From Spirochaetaceae bacterium 4572_59 (GTDB lineage: Bacteria > Spirochaetota > Spirochaetia > DSM-2461), in contig NBMC01000018.1 in NCBI GenBank assembly GCA_002084805.1, forward strand, positions 21,582 to 85,581: 64,000 nt of DNA, in the 5' to 3' direction. The position numbers were made by a program, and so were the translations under genes. Of this stretch, positions 16,493 through 25,963 are shown one piece after another. Numbering within the stretch: position 1 is the stretch's first letter; every line of letters begins with the position of its first letter. The notes beneath the pieces are model-generated. The model searched no databases and was not told the DNA's origin. It worked only from the letters and a program-made list of their open reading frames with translations.

Positions 16493-18690
16493 TTTTTCAT
16501 CAATGAATCAAAGGATAGGGATTGTTTCAGTACCATGGAAGATTGAAGCTGAAGCAGTTCCTTTTTCAGTTCCAGAAGATAGGGCGATTCACTGTATTTA
16601 AGGGTTAAGTAGAAATCCGGCCTGGAGTCCTTTGAGAAAACCATGGGTATCCTCAGGGGGTTGGGAGGGTTTATTCCGATATAGATTCTGGCTGATCGTT
16701 CATCCGGCAGGATCTCATAGGGATATTCACAATCATAAAATTCAATAGCTTTATCAGAATGAATCTCTATTTTGACTTCTTCCGGCGGGATTAGCGCAGA
16801 AATTTCAAGAATAATAGAGCGTCTGTCCAGAAAGATATCGCTTTCATTTGAAACCATAAACAGGTTTTTCTCAATTTCTCCCTGAATCTTCAAATCTTTC
16901 CCTACATCATCAAGATTTAGAATTGAGGAATATAGAATCAATTGACCATCACCGATTTCACCATTGCTGCTTATAGTTATTTCTCTGTTTCCCAGGTCCA
17001 TATCCTGAACATCCAGCATAGTCACTCTCTGAGGGAACTCCTCGGTATAAGCGGGAAGATTCATGATCCGGTATAAAAGAAATAGGGTAATGACTCCCCA
17101 GCTGAAAGAACCGATAGCTGCCCGGATTTCATGACGGCTTCTCTCATAATGATGATGATAATAGCTGAGGCTGGTAATCATTAACGTAAAAGGGAGAGAT
17201 AGGATTGATAAAACAAGATTCCCCCATACCCGGGATAAGAGTAAAAAATTATATAAATGGATATAAGATCTCTGAAAAATGAAGAACATCAATACAAAGA
17301 TCGGAACAAGTGAGAGAATCAGAAAAAACTGTTTTTTTCCTTTTCCCCTGGAAACAACGAAAAGGATTGTACAAATCAGAATCCAGAGAAAAAACAGGCT
17401 GTAGCATATATTAATAATGGTACTGAAGAGGACAGCGAAAAGAGAAAATACGAATGCCAGATAAGAGTAAAAATGGGGAGTTTTAGGAAATGGCAGGCCC
17501 CTTAAAATATTCAGCATCAATCTGCTTAAAAACAGGATAATGGTCATTTTTATTAAGAAGAAAATGAGAGGATACTGGGCCACAAGTTCCGATAAATTCC
17601 GGAATACAAGAATTTCTTCAATAATCAGGGTAGACAGCATAAAAAATTGAAAGGTCAGAAACATCAGTAAGGGTATTGTCCAGAGTTGATGCCTGAATTT
17701 TCTAAAATTCAGATAAATTCTCCGTTCCTGAAACAGTGGAATCAGGATTGAAAAGGCAAAAAACAGAAGAAAAACCATAATAAGATTTTTTTCTGAAATA
17801 TAGATATAGTCACCCGAAAAAGATTTTACATAAATATAGTTCTGTTCCCATTTTTTTGGTATTTCACTGGAAAGGGAATCCACAAATGTGTTTATCATGG
17901 TCAGATGATTTTTAATTACCTGCGATATATCTTGATATTCCACTGTTTTTTCTTCACTTATAACAGCAATGGCAGGTATCCCTTCAGAAAGATAAGACAA
18001 AATAGGGTGAAAGTCCCGGTTGATCCCTGTCTTATTTATCAGGATGGTAGGTATATCAATATTAGTTGAAATATTGGCAGATTCTGCGGCAGCCAGAATC
18101 TTGTTCATCATCCATCCGGGTGCATTATATCCAGGAACACTGCCTTTTATCTCAATAGCGGGAGAAAGAGCAGTGGGATTATAATACAGAACAAGAGATG
18201 TATTTTTATAAGAGAAATCATCAAGGAAACTGAGAGATCCCAAGGGGTACTCTTTTCGCATGTCCGCAGCGGCAAAAAGCAGCGTAAGAGAGACAGGAGG
18301 GCTGTGCAGAGACCATTCCTGAATAAATCCGAGTACAACAGAGACAGCCAGAGACGATTCCTCTTCTCTGTTTATGGGAACGACAATAATGAGGTTCACA
18401 TCCTGTTTTCCCGGAATATCAATAATCAGATTGGAAGAAAAAGAGTGATTCCTGTCAAGTTTGTTCAATGAAGCACTGCGATAGGAAACATTCATTCCGG
18501 ATAGCTTTTCTTTGAGATAGGCCAGAACTAATTCCTCATTTCCGGAACCTTCGGATATGGTCGTAAACTGCTGAAGATATTTCTCTGAGTTCAGTGCAAT
18601 ATCAATACTCATCTGAGAAGGAGATTTTTTTGCAGAAAGACAAAGGGGTAAAAATATAATAATAAATAAATAAACAAATCCCTTTTTCAT
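16486..18690 (-). CDS. Polytopic membrane protein with degenerate M28-like domain
   Basis: 734 residues: signal peptide or anchor (1-20), a ~280-residue extracytoplasmic domain, about nine membrane segments (~300-550) and a ~180-residue C-terminal extracytoplasmic domain. The first domain has the plan of M28 peptidases (LIIDIPG..., LLFAAADMRKEYPLGSLSFLDDF, IPAIAVISEE), but the expected zinc ligands are not there: the HxD segment reads VVPINREEE and the EE pair is missing. It is therefore probably a non-catalytic relative of M28 membrane peptidases. Convergent with the acyl-CoA ligase, divergent from the nitroreductase. Function unknown. Confidence 0.6.
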   Translation of the reverse strand: MKKGFVYLFIIIFLPLCLSAKKSPSQMSIDIALNSEKYLQQFTTISEGSGNEELVLAYLKEKLSGMNVSYRSASLNKLDRNHSFSSNLIIDIPGKQDVNLIIVVPINREEESSLAVSVVLGFIQEWSLHSPPVSLTLLFAAADMRKEYPLGSLSFLDDFSYKNTSLVLYYNPTALSPAIEIKGSVPGYNAPGWMMNKILAAAESANISTNIDIPTILINKTGINRDFHPILSYLSEGIPAIAVISEEKTVEYQDISQVIKNHLTMINTFVDSLSSEIPKKWEQNYIYVKSFSGDYIYISEKNLIMVFLLFFAFSILIPLFQERRIYLNFRKFRHQLWTIPLLMFLTFQFFMLSTLIIEEILVFRNLSELVAQYPLIFFLIKMTIILFLSRLMLNILRGLPFPKTPHFYSYLAFVFSLFAVLFSTIINICYSLFFLWILICTILFVVSRGKGKKQFFLILSLVPIFVLMFFIFQRSYIHLYNFLLLSRVWGNLVLSILSLPFTLMITSLSYYHHHYERSRHEIRAAIGSFSWGVITLFLLYRIMNLPAYTEEFPQRVTMLDVQDMDLGNREITISSNGEIGDGQLILYSSILNLDDVGKDLKIQGEIEKNLFMVSNESDIFLDRRSIILEISALIPPEEVKIEIHSDKAIEFYDCEYPYEILPDERSARIYIGINPPNPLRIPMVFSKDSRPDFYLTLKYSESPYLLELKKELLQLQSSMVLKQSLSFDSLMKNQ

Positions 18691-18765
18691 ATAAACAAGA
18701 ATAGGAAAAACTAATCCATTGGGTCAATACAGTTTATTATAAAAAGGTTTTTATGCTATGATATA

Positions 18766-19278
18766 ATGATGAAACTGTTATCAGAAATTCAGCATAGAAG
18801 ATCAGCAAAAGAGTTTTCACCGGAAGAAGTGGATGAGTCATCCCTTAATCGAATTCTTGATGCAGGCCGATTGGCTCCTTCCGCAAAGAATCGACAACCC
18901 TGGCGTTTTATTGTGATACAGGATAGTGAAAAGAGGGAGGCCATCAAAAATGCTTCTTACGGAGATGAGCGGTTTAGCCAGGCTCCGGTTGCGATCGCTG
19001 CCTGTACAACAAATATTGGTTATCGAATGCCTAACGGAGAACTGTCTTACCCTATAGATCTCAGTTTTGCCGTTTCATTTATGATGCTTCAGGCAGAACA
19101 TGAAAACCTGGGGACTAGCGTCATAACAACCTATCAGGAGGAAAAAATCAAAAATCTTCTGAATATCCCCTATTCCATGAAGATTGTTATGATCCTTCTG
19201 CTTGGTCATAAATGTAATGAAACAGATCCTAATGTCAGACTTCCGAAAAATAGAGTTGTGGCCTACGACCATTGGTAA
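18766..19278 (+). CDS. Nitroreductase-family flavoprotein
   Basis: 170 residues, a short member of the FMN-dependent nitroreductase fold. The N-terminal FMN phosphate motif RRSAKEF and the RLAPSAKNRQPWRFIVI block are clear; FSQAPVAIAAC and LGTSVITTYQEEKI follow. Such enzymes reduce nitro groups, quinones or flavins with NAD(P)H; the natural substrate is not evident. No good ribosome site precedes the ATG at 18766 (ATGATG), while a TATGAT lies 10 bp upstream, so a very short leader is possible. Confidence 0.85.
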   Translation: MMKLLSEIQHRRSAKEFSPEEVDESSLNRILDAGRLAPSAKNRQPWRFIVIQDSEKREAIKNASYGDERFSQAPVAIAACTTNIGYRMPNGELSYPIDLSFAVSFMMLQAEHENLGTSVITTYQEEKIKNLLNIPYSMKIVMILLLGHKCNETDPNVRLPKNRVVAYDHW

Positions 19279-19346
19279 TATAATTTTATTTTGCAAATTT
19301 TCGCATTTAATAATGCAGGAAAAGAAAAAGTAATAGGAGAATATTG

Positions 19347-20432
19347 ATGAATCATGCATTGAACTTTTACGCAGGTCCTTCAGTCCTGCCTCTGGAGGTA
19401 TTGGAAAGTCTTCAGTCGGAAATGGTAAACTATAAGGGATCCGGTCTCTCGCTTGTTGAAACCAGCCACCGTTCAGCTGAATACGATGATGTACATACAA
19501 CTGCTTTGAATCTGATGAGAGAGCTTTTTTCAGTTCCGGATAACTACAAGATTCTGTTTCTGGGTGGTGGAGCTACTTTACAGTTTTCTATGATTCCTCT
19601 GAATTTTCTTGCCGGTGGAAAAAGCTGTGATTTCACCTTGACCGGAGCCTGGTCAAAAAAAGCTTATTCTGATACATGCAAAGTGGGAAAAGTTAATATC
19701 GCCTTTGACGGCAAAGGGGATAATTACTGTTCTCTTCCTGATACAGCCAGCTTAAAAGCCTCTGCAGGGTCCGAGTACTTTCATATTACTTCAAATGAAA
19801 CCATTGGCGGTGTTCAATGGAAAAATTTTCCTGATACGGGAGATGTTCCCATTATTTGTGATATGTCCAGTGATATCCTAAGTAGACCTGTTCCTTTTGA
19901 AAAATTTGGAATGATCTATGCCGGGGCTCAGAAAAATCTGGGGCCAAGTGGTCTTGCCATTGTTATAATAAGAGAAGATATGTTAAACCGCTGTCCGGAT
20001 AATATTACAGCCTATCTTGATTATAGAATCCATGCAGAAAAGGATTCTCTTTATAATACTCCTCCTGTATTTCCCATATATGCCATGAGCAAAGTGCTTG
20101 AAAAAGTTAAAGTCGACGGCGGCCTTGATGGCGTAATGAAAAGAAACAATGAAAAAGCCGGCATGCTTTATGACATAATTGATAACAGTACTGATTTCTA
20201 CCGGAACCCCGTAGAAAAATCAGTTCGTTCTGAAATGAATGTCGTTTTCACTATGGCAAACGAAGACCTTGAAAAGAAATTTGTTGCAGAAGCTAAGGCC
20301 ATGGGAATGGTTGGTCTGAAAGGGCATAAGAGTGTTGGAGGATGCCGGGCTTCCATTTATAATTCCATGGCGGTAGAACATGTCGCGACATTAGGGAAAT
20401 TCATGAAGGATTTTCAGAAAAACAACAGCTGA
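19347..20432 (+). CDS. serC: Phosphoserine aminotransferase
   Basis: Converts 3-phosphohydroxypyruvate and glutamate to phosphoserine in serine synthesis, and may serve PLP synthesis. 361 residues from ATG 19347, preferred to the in-frame TTG at 19344 because of TAGGAGA just upstream. Family features: NFYAGPSVLP, SLVETSHRSAEY, FLGGGATLQFSMIP, the PLP lysine in YAGAQKNLGPSGLAIV, and VGGCRASIYNSM near the end. It leads an operon with an Lrp-type regulator, a DUF1015 protein and a YdcF protein. Confidence 0.96.
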   Translation: MNHALNFYAGPSVLPLEVLESLQSEMVNYKGSGLSLVETSHRSAEYDDVHTTALNLMRELFSVPDNYKILFLGGGATLQFSMIPLNFLAGGKSCDFTLTGAWSKKAYSDTCKVGKVNIAFDGKGDNYCSLPDTASLKASAGSEYFHITSNETIGGVQWKNFPDTGDVPIICDMSSDILSRPVPFEKFGMIYAGAQKNLGPSGLAIVIIREDMLNRCPDNITAYLDYRIHAEKDSLYNTPPVFPIYAMSKVLEKVKVDGGLDGVMKRNNEKAGMLYDIIDNSTDFYRNPVEKSVRSEMNVVFTMANEDLEKKFVAEAKAMGMVGLKGHKSVGGCRASIYNSMAVEHVATLGKFMKDFQKNNS

Positions 20433-20467
20433 CAGATGACACTCTTAAAGCAGCTAAGGAATAGATA

Positions 20468-20911
20468 ATGGTTATTGATGATCTTAATAAAGGCATATTG
20501 CGTGAACTTAAAGATGGCAGAAAATCCTATAAACTGATTGCTGAAGTTCTGGATGTAACGGAAAACACCATTCGTTCCAGAGTTCGAAAAATGCAGGACG
20601 ACGGAATCCTGGATATTTCAGGTTATGTAGATGTCGATCAGTTTGACGGTTTGCAGATTATTATGATCGGAATACGTACAAGTTCTATGGATTACATTGC
20701 TAAGGGAGAAGAAATCAGTCAATTGCAGGGAGTCATATCCGTCTCGGTTGTAACGGGACGGTTTGACCTTATTGTAACTGTGCAGCTGAATGAAGAACTT
20801 CAGATGCTGGATTTCCTTAAAAATGAACTGGCAAAGGTTGAAAGCATAGAAGCTATTGAAACCTATCTTGTTTATAAGGGATTCAATCTGAAGACTCCGT
20901 ATCTACAATAA
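20468..20911 (+). CDS. Lrp/AsnC-family regulator
   Basis: 147 residues. An N-terminal winged helix-turn-helix (DLNKGILRELKDGRKSYKLIA, spread over residues 5-25, then VTENTIRSRVRKMQDDGIL) is followed by the RAM effector-binding domain (GVISVSVVTGRFDLIVTVQL). Such regulators often sense amino acids. Its place directly behind serC suggests control of serine metabolism, which is inference. It lies 35 bp after serC and 21 bp before the DUF1015 gene. Confidence 0.9.
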   Translation: MVIDDLNKGILRELKDGRKSYKLIAEVLDVTENTIRSRVRKMQDDGILDISGYVDVDQFDGLQIIMIGIRTSSMDYIAKGEEISQLQGVISVSVVTGRFDLIVTVQLNEELQMLDFLKNELAKVESIEAIETYLVYKGFNLKTPYLQ

Positions 20912-20932
20912 GTCCAATAAAAAGGAAAGAAA

Positions 20933-22243
20933 ATGAGTTCTCCCAAGGAAAAACTAGCATCCTGTGGTCTGGCTGTTCCCGAAATATTGATGCCGGAAAC
21001 AAATATAGATCTCTCGAAATGGGCTGTCATAGCCTGTGACCAATTTTCTTCTGATAAAGGGTACTGGCAAAAGGTTCAACAGTATGTAGATGATTCCCCA
21101 TCCACCCTCAATATGATTCTGCCAGAATGTTACTTGGATCAATCAGAAAAACGAGTTCCCGAAATTAACAAAACCATGCGGACCTATCTCAACAAGGGTG
21201 TTTTAACTGCTGCTGGAAGCGGTTTTGTTTACATGAACAGAGCTACCTCCTGGGTAAAGTCCCGTAAAGGACTTATGGTAGCTTTGGATCTTGAGGATTA
21301 CAGCTATGAAAAAGGTGCTGAATGTCAGATCCGACCCACCGAAGGTACCGTTCTTGAAAGACTGCCTGTAAGAGCAGCAATCAGAGAAAATGCTGTATTG
21401 GATATCCCCCATATTCTTGTTTTGTTTGATGATTCTGAAAATAAAATATTCAGTCTGCTTGATTCCAAAAAAGCAGAAATGAAAAATATTTATGATTTTG
21501 ATATTCCCGGGGAGGGAGGGCATCTTACAGGATACTTTGTTCAGGACAGTAGTTTAATTGATAAATTGGCCGATATCTTTGTGCAGCTGAAAGAAAAAAG
21601 TGATTTTCTTTTTGCAGTAGGAGATGGAAACCACTCTCTTGGTGCGGCGAAACAGCTATGGGAGAAGATAAAATCTCAAGCTGGTGAGGATATTATGAAT
21701 CACCCTGCAAGATGGGCCCTGGTAGAACTGGAAAATATTCATGACCCGGGTTTGAACTTTGAACCTATACACCGGGTTCTGTTTGATCTTGATAGAGATT
21801 CTTTTCTTTCAGACCTGAAAAGTTTTACCGGATTTCAGCTAGAAAAAGCCCTTAGTTTCTCTGATATGAAAGAGAAGGTAAATAAACTGACCAAACAGTC
21901 TTCAACGGGTCTGCATACCATAGGTATCGTTTTAAAGGGTAGCCATTATCTTCTGAAAATGAAAAATGCTTCTGTATCTCTGGCAGCCGAAGCATTTCAC
22001 AACTTTCTTGACTCCTGGCTCATAAAGAATTCTAACACAGAAGTTGATTATATTCATGGAGAAGAGGTGCTGACAGAACTCTCATCACAGGATAAAAACA
22101 TTGGGTTCTATCTTCCTGGGATAGATAAGAGCAGCTTTTTCTCTCTTATCACTAAGAAAGGAGCTCTTCCCCGTAAAACCTTCTCAATTGGAGAGGCTGA
22201 AGAGAAAAGATACTATCTGGAATGTCGTAAAATCATCCGCTGA
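20933..22243 (+). CDS. DUF1015-family protein
   Basis: 436 residues, full length for the family. Recognisable are WAVIACDQFSSDKGYW near the N-terminus and FAVGDGNHSLGAAKQLWE near residue 225, the best conserved DUF1015 motif. The biochemical role is not established. The family is repeatedly found beside serC and serA, as here behind serC and an Lrp regulator, which points to serine or phosphoserine metabolism as inference. Its stop overlaps the next start (TGATG). Confidence 0.88.
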   Translation: MSSPKEKLASCGLAVPEILMPETNIDLSKWAVIACDQFSSDKGYWQKVQQYVDDSPSTLNMILPECYLDQSEKRVPEINKTMRTYLNKGVLTAAGSGFVYMNRATSWVKSRKGLMVALDLEDYSYEKGAECQIRPTEGTVLERLPVRAAIRENAVLDIPHILVLFDDSENKIFSLLDSKKAEMKNIYDFDIPGEGGHLTGYFVQDSSLIDKLADIFVQLKEKSDFLFAVGDGNHSLGAAKQLWEKIKSQAGEDIMNHPARWALVELENIHDPGLNFEPIHRVLFDLDRDSFLSDLKSFTGFQLEKALSFSDMKEKVNKLTKQSSTGLHTIGIVLKGSHYLLKMKNASVSLAAEAFHNFLDSWLIKNSNTEVDYIHGEEVLTELSSQDKNIGFYLPGIDKSSFFSLITKKGALPRKTFSIGEAEEKRYYLECRKIIR

Positions 22244-22983
22244 TGTTTTATCTCTCAAAACTGATATCATCTTTCATACTTCCTCCGGGACTTTTCATGC
22301 TCCCGGGGGTCATTTTTTTCTTTCTCCACAAGAAACTGTCTGCCAGGATCTTACGGATTCTTATGCTTCTGTTTTCCTGTTTTCTCTATCTTATTTCTAT
22401 CCGCCCGTTTAGTGACGCACTTTTAAGACCTCTTGAACAGTCCTGTTCCCGCCCTGAAAAGGTGACAGTCAATGCTGACTACATTGTCATTCTGGGAGGA
22501 GGGACCGTTTACAGAAAAAATAATATGACCCTTGGGACGGATGCTACAAAAAGAATGCTGGAAGGATATCTTCTTCAAAAGAGAACGGGCTTGCCCCTCA
22601 TATTTTCAGGAGGAAGCCCGCTGCATAAGGAGTACCCTTCCGAAGCTTCGATTGCCTCGGAACTCTTATTGAAGCTGGGCATGGACTCTCATCTTATTTA
22701 TCTGGAAGATAAAAGCCGCAACACCTTTGAAAATGCCGCCAATATAAAAAGAGTATACAAAGCGGAGTCTATCATACTTGTTAGCTCAGCCTACCATATG
22801 AAGCGCTCTGTTAAGGTTTTCAAAGATCTGGACGTTCAGATAGTTCCCTATCCTGTGGACTATAAAGTCGAAGATCTGCCCTACATAGTTCTCGATTATT
22901 TCCCGTCAATGAATTCCCTGGAAAACAGCTATCATGCCCTGCATGAATACATCGGCATGATTTACTATTTTCTGCGTTATTGA
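22243..22983 (+). CDS. YdcF/DUF218-family membrane protein
   Basis: 246 residues. Two N-terminal hydrophobic segments are followed by the DUF218 domain: ADYIVILGGG, RMLEGYLLQKRTGLPLIFSGG, LIYLEDKSRNTFENA and ILVSSAYHMKRSVKVF. Family members such as SanA and ElyC are linked to envelope integrity and peptidoglycan precursor metabolism; the reaction is unknown. Coupled to the DUF1015 gene by a one-base overlap and convergent with the M48 protease. Confidence 0.85.
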   Translation: MFYLSKLISSFILPPGLFMLPGVIFFFLHKKLSARILRILMLLFSCFLYLISIRPFSDALLRPLEQSCSRPEKVTVNADYIVILGGGTVYRKNNMTLGTDATKRMLEGYLLQKRTGLPLIFSGGSPLHKEYPSEASIASELLLKLGMDSHLIYLEDKSRNTFENAANIKRVYKAESIILVSSAYHMKRSVKVFKDLDVQIVPYPVDYKVEDLPYIVLDYFPSMNSLENSYHALHEYIGMIYYFLRY

Positions 22984-22984
22984 A

Positions 22985-24241
22985 TTATTCCTTATCCAGG
23001 TCTTCAAGTGCTGCCAGACGTTCCGCCAGGGCAGGATGGCTATAATGAAAAAAGCTATAGGCTTTATGAGGAGTAAGATTACTCATATTGTCATGTCCCA
23101 GCTTGAGAAGAGCCCCTATCATGGCGGCACTGCTGCCTGTCACATCATGAGAGAAGCGGTCGGCCTGGTACTCATGTTTCCTGGAACGACTGTTACTGAC
23201 AGGAGAAAGGAAAAATGAGAGAGGAGTCAGACAGATGCTAAGAATTATCAGTATGGCGTGATATCCTTGGCGAGTGAAAGAAAATGCTTCATAAAGGGCA
23301 GTCCAGTTCATAAGCAGTTCCACCATAAACAAGCCGGCAGTCATAATGAGAATGGATGAAAGCAGCCCTTTCTGAATATGCTTCTTTTTATAATGGCCTA
23401 TCTCATGTGCCAGAACTGCTTCCAGTTCACTGACGCTCAAAGAATCAACCAGGGTATCGAAAAGAATGATACGTTTTGCCTTAGCCAAACCTGTAAAATA
23501 GGCATTGGAGTGAGAGGATCTGCGACTACCGTCCATCAGAAAAATACCATTTGTTTTAAATCCTGTTTTTTCAGCAAGACCCAATAAGCGGTCTTTTAAT
23601 TCTCCCTCTTCAAGAGGAGTGAACTTATTAAAAAGAGGAGCTATAGCCACCGGATAGATCACCATAATCAACAGTTGAAAAGCAGCGATAAAAAGAGACG
23701 CATAAAGCCACCAGAAACTACCGGTCTTGTCCATAAAATAGAAAAGCCCTAGCAGCAGGGGAACCATAAAAACAAGGGAAATAATAGCCCCTTTCAGCAT
23801 ATCCAAAAGATAGGTCCGAACGCTGAGGTTATTAAAGCCATAGAACTCTTCAATGTAGAACTGGGAGTAGAGAGAAAAGGGGAGCGATATCAGCGAAAAA
23901 ATCATGGATATAAGAAAAATATAGATGATATTGAATACATAACCATCATTCAGGTAGTTCTGCATCCACGAATCCACGGTTCCCAGAAAGCCTGACAGGA
24001 TAATAATCATGAGAAAAACAGCTGAAACAAATTCTGAAACAAGGGCAAGGCGGCCCTTATCCAGATTATAGGATACGGTAGTACTGTATTTTTCCCTGTC
24101 AAAACTTTGTTGAAATAAAACAGGTACTTTCTTTCTATTCTTAAGAATATTGTTCAGATTCAGAATAGAGAGAAACCAGGATATGAGGAATTCCAAGATA
24201 AATAATAGTATATATAAGATTAGAATAGATTGACTGTTCAT
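22985..24241 (-). CDS. M48-family membrane metalloprotease (Ste24/CAAX protease type)
   Basis: About 418 residues from ATG 24241, chosen because GGGGG lies 6 nt upstream; a longer in-frame start at 24283 would overlap the upstream terminator. Zinc-binding HEIGHYKKKH and the third-ligand segment KHEYQADRF are intact. Several membrane helices precede and surround the catalytic site, and the FYIEEFYGFNNLS segment is typical of Ste24-type proteases. In bacteria these act in membrane protein quality control; no prenylated substrate is implied. Confidence 0.9.
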   Translation of the reverse strand: MNSQSILILYILLFILEFLISWFLSILNLNNILKNRKKVPVLFQQSFDREKYSTTVSYNLDKGRLALVSEFVSAVFLMIIILSGFLGTVDSWMQNYLNDGYVFNIIYIFLISMIFSLISLPFSLYSQFYIEEFYGFNNLSVRTYLLDMLKGAIISLVFMVPLLLGLFYFMDKTGSFWWLYASLFIAAFQLLIMVIYPVAIAPLFNKFTPLEEGELKDRLLGLAEKTGFKTNGIFLMDGSRRSSHSNAYFTGLAKAKRIILFDTLVDSLSVSELEAVLAHEIGHYKKKHIQKGLLSSILIMTAGLFMVELLMNWTALYEAFSFTRQGYHAILIILSICLTPLSFFLSPVSNSRSRKHEYQADRFSHDVTGSSAAMIGALLKLGHDNMSNLTPHKAYSFFHYSHPALAERLAALEDLDKE

Positions 24242-24263
24242 TTTATACCCCCAGTTGAGTAGA

Positions 24264-24293
24264 ACCAAAAAAAACCCTGCCACAGCAGGGTTT
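24264..24293 (-). terminator. Intrinsic terminator of the zinc-ribbon gene
   Basis: On the minus strand AAACCCTGC-TGTG-GCAGGGTTT is a 9-bp stem followed by an unbroken T run. It sits 17 bp after the stop of the gene at 24310-24504 and isolates it from the M48 gene. Confidence 0.88.
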
Positions 24294-24309
24294 ACTGATA
24301 AGATATTAA

Positions 24310-24504
24310 TTAAAGAGCAGCGATTGCTTCTTTCATCTTACCTTTAGCAATTGCAGAATTACACTGTTTGCAGATACTAACTTTTTTACCGTCAAAATCT
24401 TTTTCGTATCCGATTTTGATGGATGTTCTTTTACAGAGAGGACAAACACCTCTTCCGCTTTTTATCTGATCACGTATTCCACTGCCTCTGTGAGCTTTAG
24501 ACAT
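24310..24504 (-). CDS. Small basic zinc-ribbon protein, unknown function
   Basis: 64 residues with two CxxC pairs, CPLCKRTSIKIGYEKDF then ICKQCNS, spaced as in a zinc ribbon, in a lysine- and arginine-rich chain starting MSKAHRGSGIRDQ. I do not recognise the family. It has a near-consensus promoter, a strong AAGGAG ribosome site and its own strong terminator, so it looks like an abundant monocistronic product. Size, charge and zinc site recall ribosomal or RNA-binding proteins, but that is inference. Confidence 0.8.
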   Translation of the reverse strand: MSKAHRGSGIRDQIKSGRGVCPLCKRTSIKIGYEKDFDGKKVSICKQCNSAIAKGKMKEAIAAL

Positions 24505-24543
24505 ACTATCTCCTTAATGAAAATTCCAGTTTTAACTTAAAAA

Positions 24544-24572
24544 AATATATCGATAAGCCCATAAAAAGTCAA
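24544..24572 (-). promoter_or_regulatory. Strong promoter of the zinc-ribbon gene
   Basis: On the minus strand TTGACT (24567-24572), a 17-bp spacer, and TATATT (24544-24549). AAGGAG lies shortly before the ATG at 24504. Confidence 0.7.
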
Positions 24573-24586
24573 TGCTGAGAAGAAGA

Positions 24587-25864
24587 CTAAAAGAATAAAA
24601 CTGAACTGATTAGGACTTCTGTTTCTGTCCTGTCCTTCAGATTGACACCAAAATCCATACTGATTTGCATGTTCGGCAGGGGAGCGGGAAACACAGACAG
24701 TGAAACTCCTGCCGTGTAAAACATATCATCTCTTTTGAAAATACTGTTACGATCTCCCACTAATCCCAAATCCACAAAAGGAGTTATGTGCAAATCCACG
24801 ACAGATGGAATCGTTACTACTGGTATTACAAAATTTTGATTCCAGAAAAACCCGTTTGTACCTGTTAACTTATAATCCAGGATTCCTCTCAGTCGGTCTC
24901 CGGAATTCACCTTATACCCGTTAGTATAGTGGAAGTAGGAGGCTCTGCTGCTATAATTCAGAACAGAAGTATAAATAAAGCTTGTAAGAATACAGTCAAC
25001 CCAGACCATATATCCTTTTTCCCCTGCCAGGTAATCCAATCCATTTTCAATGGAAACTGAAAATCCCTGACGCAGATTTCCTATCCAGTTAACTTTGTCA
25101 AATAAAAACATATGACTCAGAGAGGGGATCAATCCTTCTTCCCTATAATAAGAGTCAGCCTCATGGGTATCATTAATATCAACGTTGTAGGAATAGGGAA
25201 GAGAAAGGGAAGGGGTAAATATATAATCCATTTTATTAATAACATGAAACAAAAAACTTATATCAAACTGGGCCTTGGCATAGCTGTATTCAAGGTTAAT
25301 ATCATTATGAGTATCAATACTTTTTACGGTTTCCCAGAAATGTGATAAAGTAAAATTCAGGTCAAAAGATCCCACCCGGACTCCCTTCAGAGTTGAAGTT
25401 ATTTCAGATTTTCCGGGAGAGTAATAGCTATTCAGCTTCAGATCGCTTAAGGTTCCGGCAAAATTATTATATGTTATTCCCAGACCTGTAATCATACCAA
25501 AGTTGGAATCATAGGTATAAACAGGAATGGGATAAATATTCCAGGCTTCCTTCAGCTTGAAGATAATTTCCAGTTCATTATATCCACGGTCACTGCTGAT
25601 AATCTTATATTCGGAAGTAACAGATTTAAAGATTTTCTTATTTATAAGGATTTGTTTCTGATCCCTCAGATAGCTCTCCATCTCCCATTTATCATGAAAG
25701 ATATGATGATATTTCCAGTTCAAAACAGAATTCAGGGCGCTTTCTCTGACATTCCCCTCTACAAAATATACAACCCGGCCCAGCTTATATTTTTCAGTGC
25801 TCTGGGAAAATCCCATTGTGAGAATTAAAAAAAATAAAATGGTAAAAGCGACTTTCGTTTTCAT
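24587..25864 (-). CDS. Outer membrane beta-barrel with one POTRA-like domain (BamA/TamA type)
   Basis: 425 residues with a signal peptide ending near FSQS. Residues ~25-110 resemble a single POTRA domain (RVVYFVEGNVRES..., FKSVTSEYKI, YNELEIIFKLKEAWNIYP). The rest alternates polar and hydrophobic residues as in a 16-strand barrel, with a GDRLRG element like the conserved RGF/RGY loop of Omp85 proteins, and ends in ...VLFF with the terminal aromatic typical of outer membrane barrels. BamA normally has five POTRAs, so this is a reduced relative. It is divergent from the mla operon, which suggests envelope lipid or protein traffic. Confidence 0.72.
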   Translation of the reverse strand: MKTKVAFTILFFLILTMGFSQSTEKYKLGRVVYFVEGNVRESALNSVLNWKYHHIFHDKWEMESYLRDQKQILINKKIFKSVTSEYKIISSDRGYNELEIIFKLKEAWNIYPIPVYTYDSNFGMITGLGITYNNFAGTLSDLKLNSYYSPGKSEITSTLKGVRVGSFDLNFTLSHFWETVKSIDTHNDINLEYSYAKAQFDISFLFHVINKMDYIFTPSLSLPYSYNVDINDTHEADSYYREEGLIPSLSHMFLFDKVNWIGNLRQGFSVSIENGLDYLAGEKGYMVWVDCILTSFIYTSVLNYSSRASYFHYTNGYKVNSGDRLRGILDYKLTGTNGFFWNQNFVIPVVTIPSVVDLHITPFVDLGLVGDRNSIFKRDDMFYTAGVSLSVFPAPLPNMQISMDFGVNLKDRTETEVLISSVLFF

Positions 25865-25963
25865 TTTTTCCTATATACCATCAGATCATTAAGAATATTA
25901 AAAATAAATACTCTTGAATAGACTTATATTGCAGGTACTCTATAATCCGTTTATTATAAGATT

